The notes under the pieces: generated by a model
Told to the model about the DNA's origin: nothing
Seen by the model: the letters and a program-made list of their open reading frames with translations, nothing else
The model's database searches: none
DNA from: an uncultured bacterium
Lineage (GTDB): Bacteria; Patescibacteriota; Minisyncoccia; Phycocordibacterales; CAIZLB01
NCBI GenBank assembly: GCA_903864515.1
Contig: CAIPFZ010000018.1
Span: 32,906-96,905 of the forward strand
Direction: 5' to 3'
DNA length: 64,000 nt
Part shown: in pieces, positions 58,342-64,000 of the stretch
Layout: each line of letters begins with the position of its first letter
Numbering within the stretch: position 1 is the stretch's first letter
Translations under genes and position numbers: made by a program

Positions 58342-59697
58342 ATGGAAGAAATAATTGCATTGGCTAAAAGACGAGGTTTTATATATCAAGGCTCAGAGAT
58401 TTATGGAGGTCTAGCTGGAACTTGGGACTATGGGCATTTGGGGCTTGCACTAAAAAATAACATCAAGAATACTTGGTGGAAGCGTTTTGTGTTAGACAGG
58501 GATGATATGTATGGAGTTGATGCCGCAATTCTTATGAATCAAAATGTTTGGAAGGCAAGTGGACATGTCGCTGGTTTCTTTGACCCACTGGTTGATGATG
58601 TGAAAACAAATAAAAGATACAGAGCAGATCATTTGTTGTTGGAGGCCGGAGTTGATATTAAGGGAATGTCTCTTAAGGAAATGGATGTGGTCATTAAGGA
58701 GAAGGGGGTAAAAAGCCCAGAAGGTAACGCACTTGGCGATGTTAGACAATTCAAAATGATGTTCACGACACACGTTGGTGCAAATCAAGATGAGGATTCT
58801 GTTTCATACCTTCGTCCTGAAACTGCACAAGGAATGTTTGTAAACTTTAAAAACACTCTAGATTCATTCCACCCAAAGCTACCCTTTGGTATGGCGCAAA
58901 TTGGAAAAGCTTTTAGAAATGAGATCGCACCCAGGGACTTTATATTTAGAACTCGTGAGTTTGAGCAAATGGAAATTGAGTATTTTGTTAATCCAAATAG
59001 TTGGGAAGAATCTTTTGAGCATTTTAGACAACAAGTTCATGCGTTTGCTGATGATGTTGGTTTGACTCCTTCTAAAATTCACGATGTTGAAATCGCACCA
59101 GAGGATTTAGCTCACTACTCAAAGCGCACAATAGATTTTGAGTTTGATTTTCCAATGGGTCAAAAGGAGCTTTACGGTCTAGCTTATAGAACTGACTTTG
59201 ATTTAAAGAGTCACTCTGACGCATCGGGAACAGATTTATCTTTCTTTGATGAAGAAACAAAAGAGAGATTTATTCCACATTGTATTGAGCCATCACTTGG
59301 CGTGGATAGAACAGTTTTAGCAGTTCTTACTGATGCATATTCTGAAGATGAGGTTGGTGGAGAAAAAAGAGTTTATCTAAAGCTATCACCAAAGATTGCA
59401 CCGGTTTTGATTGCAGTTTCTCCATTGCTTAAAAATAAGCCACAACTAGTTGAGAAGGCTAGGGAAGTATACTCTATCTTGAAAAAGGAATTTCCTGGAA
59501 GAATAATGTTTGATGATAATGGAAATATCGGAAAGAGATACAGAAGACAAGATGAGATTGGAACTCCTTACTGTATAACTGTGGATTTTGACACTGTAGA
59601 AAAGGATCAAACTATGACTTTAAGATATAGAGATTCAGCTACTCAAGATAGGTTGTCAATTGAGCAGATTATAGATTCTGTGAAAAAGGCGATTTAA
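58342..59697 (+). CDS. glyS: glycyl-tRNA synthetase (alpha2 type)
   Basis: A 451-residue class II synthetase of the dimeric eukaryote/Gram-positive type. The start is MEEIIALAKRRGFIYQGSEI, then YGGLAGTWDYGHLG. Motif 2 is FGMAQIGKAFRNEIAPRDFI with REFEQMEIEYF, and motif 3 is IPHCIEPSLGVDRTVLAVL. The anticodon-binding domain ends the protein. An upstream in-frame start at 58216 would run through the terminator hairpin, so ATG 58342 is used. TACTAT or TATATC at 58328-58336 is a likely -10 box. Confidence 0.95.
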   Translation: MEEIIALAKRRGFIYQGSEIYGGLAGTWDYGHLGLALKNNIKNTWWKRFVLDRDDMYGVDAAILMNQNVWKASGHVAGFFDPLVDDVKTNKRYRADHLLLEAGVDIKGMSLKEMDVVIKEKGVKSPEGNALGDVRQFKMMFTTHVGANQDEDSVSYLRPETAQGMFVNFKNTLDSFHPKLPFGMAQIGKAFRNEIAPRDFIFRTREFEQMEIEYFVNPNSWEESFEHFRQQVHAFADDVGLTPSKIHDVEIAPEDLAHYSKRTIDFEFDFPMGQKELYGLAYRTDFDLKSHSDASGTDLSFFDEETKERFIPHCIEPSLGVDRTVLAVLTDAYSEDEVGGEKRVYLKLSPKIAPVLIAVSPLLKNKPQLVEKAREVYSILKKEFPGRIMFDDNGNIGKRYRRQDEIGTPYCITVDFDTVEKDQTMTLRYRDSATQDRLSIEQIIDSVKKAI

Positions 59698-59761
59698 TTT
59701 AACTAGTATATTTTTTGTTGGGGGGTAAAATTTAGATTCAAATATCAATTGTATATAAATG

Positions 59762-59790
59762 AAAACCACTCCTGTCACGAGTGGTTTTTG
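59762..59790. terminator. bidirectional terminator
   Basis: A 10 bp perfect stem (AAAACCACTC/GAGTGGTTTT, loop CTGTCAC) lies between glyS and the convergent small gene. Confidence 0.88.
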
Positions 59791-59809
59791 TGAGGAGTGG
59801 TGCCCGGGG

Positions 59810-60031
59810 TTATTTGATTGGATAACCATCGATGTTGTATCTGATGAAGTGCTCTTTACCATCCTTGGCTGTCCATTTCATCCAAGTGATGCCTACTCTA
59901 CTGATGCCGTGGAGTTCAATTTGTACAACGGTACCAACGTCGAGGTCAGGTGGAGGGTCAATCGCAACTGATGCACCTCCTTCAAAACTAATCAGTCCAT
60001 ACCCTAAGCTGCTTACTACGTGTTCTATCAT
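59810..60031 (-). CDS. small hypothetical protein with a strong Shine-Dalgarno sequence
   Basis: A 73-residue protein (MIEHVVSSLGYGLISFEGGA ... YNIDGYPIK), beta-rich by appearance and without membrane segments. It is preceded on the minus strand by AAGGAG, 6 nt before ATG 60031, the clearest Shine-Dalgarno sequence in the window. The terminator at 59762-59790 ends it. The opposite frame is also open, but the ribosome site supports the minus strand. Like the 21100 gene it is richer in G and C than its neighbours. No family is recognised. Confidence 0.7.
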   Translation of the reverse strand: MIEHVVSSLGYGLISFEGGASVAIDPPPDLDVGTVVQIELHGISRVGITWMKWTAKDGKEHFIRYNIDGYPIK

Positions 60032-60125
60032 ACAATCTCCTTGTCTAATTGATGTTGGTTTGTTTACCGGGCTTAATATTAGTCCTAATTTTCTTTATGT
60101 CAATTGGGTTGGCCAGAACTGGGCT

Positions 60126-60154
60126 TTGCAGTCAAAGCCAACTAGTGGTATTCT
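60126..60154 (+). promoter_or_regulatory. promoter of the AI-2E transporter-family gene
   Basis: TTGCAG at 60126-60131 and TATTCT at 60149-60154 are 17 nt apart and GTG 60161 follows after 6 nt, indicating a leaderless mRNA with a GTG start. Confidence 0.7.
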
Positions 60155-60160
60155 TTAGGT

Positions 60161-61246
60161 GTGATAGATAAAAACCATTCTATAAATTTAAATATAAGTT
60201 TCAGGACTCTTTTTAAGATAGCCGTATTTTTGCTGGGGGTATATTTTCTGTTTGCTCTAAGAAATCTAGGCTTAATAATCCTTACCGGAATAGTTATTGC
60301 CTCAGTTGTAGAGCCTGCTGTTAAATGGTTTGTTAAAAAGAATATTCCAAGAGCTTTATCTGCCGTACTCGTCTACGCTATAATTATTGGAGCAATCAGT
60401 GTCTTGTTCTCAGTTGCCGTACCAACCCTACTTGGAGAGACCGTCTCTGCCGTAAACAGTATTCCTAAATATGTTAAAACTATTGATATATTTAGCCCAA
60501 TAAACAAGAATGCATATACTGGTACAAAGCTGTTCTTCCCAGATATTCCAAACACCATCTCAGTTGGAGATATTATTTCAAGAATAACAGATGCAGTATC
60601 AAACTTCTCTGGAGGAATGTTTGATACCGTCGCTGGATTCTTCGGGGGGATTATTAGTACGATTCTTGTCATGGTTATTGCCTTCTATCTTTCAGTAAAA
60701 GAGGATGGTGTTGGAGAATTTCTCTCAATAGTCACTCCGCCTGAAAAGGAAAAATATGTTAGAGGTCTATGGCAAAGAGCCGAGACTAAAATTGCCAGAT
60801 GGATGCAAGGCCAGTTAGTTCTGGGTTTGGTTGTGTTTGTCTTGATATATGTTGGCCTTACAATAATTGGTATTAAGCATGCCTTCCTTCTCGCATTGAT
60901 TGCAGGTTTATTTGAATTGATTCCAGTAATTGGTATGACACTCTCCGCAATACCAGCCTTCTTCCTGGGTGTTCTTGATGGGGGAATTGGCGTAGGTCTA
61001 TTTATTGTAGGTTTGTATTTAGTTGTGCAACAAATAGAAGCCCATGTATTTTATCCTTTGGTTGTTAAGAAATTAGTTGGAGTTCCGCCTCTTCTGGTTA
61101 TAATTTCTCTTGTTGCTGGTGCAGAGCTTGCAGGTCTTGTGGGTGCAATACTTGCTGTTCCAATATCTGTTGCATTAATGGAATATATTGACGATGCTGA
61201 AAAACGTAAGAAAGATTCTCAATTGGTAGAAAATTTGAATATGTAA
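60161..61246 (+). CDS. AI-2E family transporter (PerM/YdiK-like)
   Basis: A 361-residue membrane protein with about seven to eight spans. LRNLGLIILTGIVIASVVEP near the start, VIAFYLSVKEDGVGEFLSIV in the middle and the signature LIAGLFELIPVIGMTLSAIP plus VVQQIEAHVFYPLVVKK at the end are typical. Some members export autoinducer-2 and others act as Na+/H+ antiporters, so the substrate is open. The GTG start at 60161 is supported by the promoter. Confidence 0.9.
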   Translation: MIDKNHSINLNISFRTLFKIAVFLLGVYFLFALRNLGLIILTGIVIASVVEPAVKWFVKKNIPRALSAVLVYAIIIGAISVLFSVAVPTLLGETVSAVNSIPKYVKTIDIFSPINKNAYTGTKLFFPDIPNTISVGDIISRITDAVSNFSGGMFDTVAGFFGGIISTILVMVIAFYLSVKEDGVGEFLSIVTPPEKEKYVRGLWQRAETKIARWMQGQLVLGLVVFVLIYVGLTIIGIKHAFLLALIAGLFELIPVIGMTLSAIPAFFLGVLDGGIGVGLFIVGLYLVVQQIEAHVFYPLVVKKLVGVPPLLVIISLVAGAELAGLVGAILAVPISVALMEYIDDAEKRKKDSQLVENLNM

Positions 61247-61334
61247 AGCTTGGTTTTACATGGTGTTTTCTACTGTTAATTTAATTATATTTAGATTGTC
61301 TGGGTATTAGAATCGATAAAATAAGAATAAAGAT

Positions 61335-62849
61335 ATGTCTCAAAATACAAATTTGCAAAATACAAAATCATTTTACATTACAACCACTCTCCCTTATGTT
61401 AACGGTGATCCCCATATTGGATTTGCCATGGAGATAATTAGAGCGGATGTTATAGCAAGATATAAAAAAGCTCTAGGATATGATGTGTTTTTTAATACTG
61501 GAACAGATGAACATGGTCTTAAGTTGTATGAAGCTGCAAGAGATAGGGGAATAGATATAATGGATTTTCTAGATGAGGCGTCATCTAAATTCAAGGATTT
61601 GATAGGGGATTTGAATATATCACCAGATATTCATTTTATAAGGACAACAGATGCGCATCATATTAAAAGTTCACAAGCACTATGGAATAGGGTTATGGAT
61701 AGAGGCTATATTTATAAAAAGAATTATCAAACAAAGTATTGTGTGGGGTGTGAAGAGAACAAGACTGACTCAGAATTGGAAGATGGAAAGTGTCCCACTC
61801 ATCCTAATCGTGAAATAGAAATTATTGATGAGGAAAACTATTTCTTTAAATTATCAGCGCTGGCTGATCAGTTGTATACTCTTTTTGAATCTAATCCCAA
61901 AATTGTTATTCCAGAAAGTAGGCTGAATGAAATGAAAGAGTTTGTTAAAAGAGGGTTGGAAGACTTTAGTATTTCAAGACTAAAAGAAAAAATGCCGTGG
62001 GGGATTGATGTACCTGGGGATGAAAAACACGTAATGTATGTTTGGTTTGATGCTTTGACAAATTATATCTCAACTTTAGGTTGGCCGGAGAATGAAAATG
62101 AAGCAGGAGAAAATGGAACAGAATTAGGTAATTTTAATAAATACTGGAGAGATGGAACACCAATTCAATACTGTGGAAAGGATAATACCCGATTTCAATC
62201 TATAACATGGCAATCAATGCTTTTGGCTGCCGGATTACCAAATACCCAAAGTATTATTATAAATGGTTGGATAACGGGTGAGGGTGGGGTTAAAATGTCT
62301 AAGTCACTGGGGAATACAATTAATCCAAGCGAGGTTGTGTTGGAGTATGGGGCTGATGCTCTAAGATTCTTCGTTACAAAAGAACTTCAACCTTTTGAAG
62401 ATTCTCCTTTTGCAATAAATAAATTTAAGGAAGTTTATAATGCACATTTGGCGAATGGGATCGGTAATCTAGTTTCAAGGGTAATGAAGATGGCAGTTTC
62501 TTATGAAGCAAAGCTTTCTAATGAACTGGTTGAGAGTGTAAAATCTTCTATCGGTATTCTAAGTGGTGTAGCAAATAAGCATGTTGAGGATTTTAGATTG
62601 GATTTATATGTTCAGGAAATTTTTGATGATTTCACTAAGCTGGATCAATTTATCCAAGAAGAACAACCTTTCAAGAAATTTAAAGTTGAACCTGAAGCTG
62701 CTCGTAAAGACCTAATATACTTACAAGAAAAGTTGTTAGCTGGTGCATACAGACTATCTATTATAATGCCAAAAACATCTGAAGCTGTAATTGATTGTAT
62801 TACAAATCATAAGATGCCAGAGGAGCCGTTGTTTTTAAGGAAGGAATAG
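61335..62849 (+). CDS. metG: methionyl-tRNA synthetase without C-terminal tRNA-binding domain
   Basis: A 504-residue class I synthetase. The HIGH motif reads PHIGF in TLPYVNGDPHIGFAMEIIRA. FNTGTDEHGLK, the single zinc knuckle YCVGCEENK ... CPTHPNR, the MYVWFDALTNYI segment and KMSKSLGN follow. The anticodon-binding helical domain ends at residue 504, so the C-terminal EMAP-like dimerisation and tRNA-binding domain is absent. A protein carrying just such a domain fused to RuvX is encoded at 21.8 kb. Confidence 0.95.
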   Translation: MSQNTNLQNTKSFYITTTLPYVNGDPHIGFAMEIIRADVIARYKKALGYDVFFNTGTDEHGLKLYEAARDRGIDIMDFLDEASSKFKDLIGDLNISPDIHFIRTTDAHHIKSSQALWNRVMDRGYIYKKNYQTKYCVGCEENKTDSELEDGKCPTHPNREIEIIDEENYFFKLSALADQLYTLFESNPKIVIPESRLNEMKEFVKRGLEDFSISRLKEKMPWGIDVPGDEKHVMYVWFDALTNYISTLGWPENENEAGENGTELGNFNKYWRDGTPIQYCGKDNTRFQSITWQSMLLAAGLPNTQSIIINGWITGEGGVKMSKSLGNTINPSEVVLEYGADALRFFVTKELQPFEDSPFAINKFKEVYNAHLANGIGNLVSRVMKMAVSYEAKLSNELVESVKSSIGILSGVANKHVEDFRLDLYVQEIFDDFTKLDQFIQEEQPFKKFKVEPEAARKDLIYLQEKLLAGAYRLSIIMPKTSEAVIDCITNHKMPEEPLFLRKE

Positions 62850-62884
62850 GTTTTGATTTATCAGGATATAGTTAATTAATTTAT

Positions 62885-63703
62885 ATGAAATTTCAATATA
62901 TTGATACTCATGCTCATGTTAATTTCCCTGAGTTTGATGAAGATAGGGATGTAGTTTTGAGACGCGCCTTGGATGAAGGTGTATTTGTTGTGAATGTTGG
63001 AACAGATATTGAGTCTTGTAGGCGAGCTATCTCTACTGCAGAGCAATACGAAGAAGGGGTTTATGCTATTGTTGGAATTCATCCACATGAAGCAATGAAC
63101 TTGGAAAAAGAGGGTTTGATAGAGCAAACACTTGCTGAACTTAAGGAAATGGCCAAGCATTCAAAGGTTATTGGAATAGGGGAATGTGGTTTGGATTTCT
63201 TTAAAATTGAAGAATATAATGAGGGGGTTGATGTACTTAAGGTTAAGGAAGTGCAGGAAAAGCTGTTTAGGGGTCAAATTGATATCTCTATTACCCTTGA
63301 CAAACCTCTGATGTTGCATTGTAGAGAGAGCTACGGCGAAACTTTAGAAATTCTTTATGAATACTTTGGGGTGCAGGGTGTAAAGTTACGAGGGAATGCA
63401 CACTTCTTTGCTGGCTCGCTAGAGCAGGCTAAGGCATTCATCGGTTGCGGTTTTACAATATCATTCACGGGGGTTATCACCTTTGCTAAGGACTATGAGG
63501 TTCTGATCAAGGATATCCCTCTCCAGAGTATTCTTTCTGAGACGGATTGCCCGTACGTGGCACCTGTACCGTTTAGGGGTAAGAGGGCGGAGCCTGTGCA
63601 TGTTAAGCTGGTGGTTCAAAAAATAGCTGAAATTAAGGGTCTTTCTATTGAAGAGGTGAGGGGTCAGATAGAAAAGAACGTAAATCAGATGTTTTTTGGC
63701 TAA
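62885..63703 (+). CDS. tatD: TatD family metal-dependent nuclease
   Basis: A 272-residue TIM-barrel hydrolase. YIDTHAHVNFPEFDEDRD holds the first metal pair, VGIHPHEA and GIGECGLDFFK the next ligands, LMLHCRESYGE the following one, and ILSETDCPYVAPVPFRGKR the last. The order and length match TatD/YcfH DNases acting in DNA repair or fragment degradation. It lies 35 nt after metG, a common neighbour pair. Confidence 0.93.
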   Translation: MKFQYIDTHAHVNFPEFDEDRDVVLRRALDEGVFVVNVGTDIESCRRAISTAEQYEEGVYAIVGIHPHEAMNLEKEGLIEQTLAELKEMAKHSKVIGIGECGLDFFKIEEYNEGVDVLKVKEVQEKLFRGQIDISITLDKPLMLHCRESYGETLEILYEYFGVQGVKLRGNAHFFAGSLEQAKAFIGCGFTISFTGVITFAKDYEVLIKDIPLQSILSETDCPYVAPVPFRGKRAEPVHVKLVVQKIAEIKGLSIEEVRGQIEKNVNQMFFG

Positions 63704-63768
63704 TTACATCACTTTTTAAGCTAGACATGCGGGGTTAGACCTAGGCCGGATGGGACCTGGTCCTTAGG

Positions 63769-63797
63769 TTGCTCATATTGGCCTTTTGTGTTAGTCT
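63769..63797 (+). promoter_or_regulatory. rpsF promoter
   Basis: TTGCTC at 63769-63774 and TAGTCT at 63792-63797 are 17 nt apart; ATG 63804 follows after 6 nt, a leaderless arrangement. A GC-rich hairpin (63738-63769) lies just upstream. Confidence 0.6.
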
Positions 63798-63803
63798 TCT
63801 GAC

Positions 63804-64000
63804 ATGGCAAAAAAAGTTGAACTTATACAAGAGGACCAACAGCTTGAGAACAGAGTCTATGAACTCGGTTTTCACTTCGTCTCAACAATTGTTGAAGATG
63901 AGGTCGCTGTACAATTCTCGCACCTTAAGTCACTTATTGAGAAGCGCGGAGGACAATTTATCGCAGAAGAAATGCCTAAATTTAAAAACCTTGCGTATCC
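63804..64000 (+). CDS. rpsF: 30S ribosomal protein bS6, N-terminal part
   Basis: The first 65 codons run off the right edge. After a charged start (MAKKVELIQEDQQLENRVYE) the sequence shows the bS6 fold pattern YELGFHFVSTIVEDEVA, a central helix, and FKNLAYP, which matches the conserved LAYP of the family. bS6 binds bS18 on the 30S platform; rpsF is usually followed by ssb and rpsR, which would lie outside the window. Confidence 0.8.
   Translation, partial: MAKKVELIQEDQQLENRVYELGFHFVSTIVEDEVAVQFSHLKSLIEKRGGQFIAEEMPKFKNLAY

Noticed and set aside
59832..60158. Plus-strand open frame across the 59810-60031 gene
   Set aside because: It has no ribosome site or promoter and crosses the promoter of the 60161 gene, while the minus-strand frame has a strong AAGGAG sequence and a terminator.

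Overview
The window is gene-dense, AT-rich bacterial chromosome. It looks like a member of the Candidate Phyla Radiation, most probably a Parcubacteria (OD1) lineage. The reasons are small genes, very few Shine-Dalgarno sequences, standard-code use of TGA as a stop at a few genes, a minimal core gene set, an L11 gene (rplK) with no L1 gene behind it, and many surface proteins of unknown function. I see no rRNA, CRISPR array, insertion sequence or prophage.

Layout. 0-0.8 kb: end of dnaN and a small partner gene. 0.8-7.5 kb: a mostly minus-strand block with a class A penicillin-binding protein, a very acidic small protein, ruvC, ruvB and the pilus ATPase pilB, interrupted by a structured plus-strand RNA at 5.37-5.65 kb with its own promoter and terminator. 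7.6-14.6 kb: a large proline-rich coiled-coil protein, tsaE, polA and holA. 14.6-21.5 kb: a Fic protein behind two palindromes, an rRNA/tRNA methyltransferase, mutM, ruvA, rpsT, PH-domain membrane proteins and a split 2H phosphoesterase. 21.7-25.3 kb: a RuvX/tRNA-binding fusion, then a pilM-pilN-pilO operon. 25.4-34 kb: tRNA genes, rluA, alr, rplS, a YafQ/DinJ-type toxin-antitoxin pair, an M16 peptidase, a corrinoid adenosyltransferase and a GIY-YIG protein. 34-40 kb: an envelope cluster (DedA, GT2, Nramp-related transporter, VanY-like carboxypeptidase, undecaprenol kinase, PAP2 phosphatase, UppP). 40-45 kb: secreted and SIMPL-domain proteins around folD. 45-64 kb: secE-nusG-rplK, then argS, ileS, glyS and metG, interspersed with recO, surface proteins, membrane proteins, tatD and the start of rpsF.

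How the genes fit together. All three RuvABC subunits are here at separate places, with RecO, PolA and the DNA polymerase III beta and delta subunits. The undecaprenyl-phosphate kinase, PAP2 and UppP genes sit side by side and can serve lipid-carrier recycling for PBP1A and glycan export. PilB and PilMNO point to a type IV pilus, a common route for attachment or DNA uptake in this group.

Most notable observations: (1) isoleucyl-tRNA synthetase carries a complete histidine-phosphatase domain inside its catalytic core; (2) an unassigned structured RNA of about 274 nt; (3) a RuvX protein fused to a MetRS-type tRNA-binding domain, while MetRS itself lacks that domain; (4) many start codons lie 6-7 nt after a good -10 box, which predicts leaderless mRNAs and corrects several start sites; (5) tRNA-Arg with anticodon GCG; (6) toxin and nuclease genes abutting or overlapping tRNA 3' ends.
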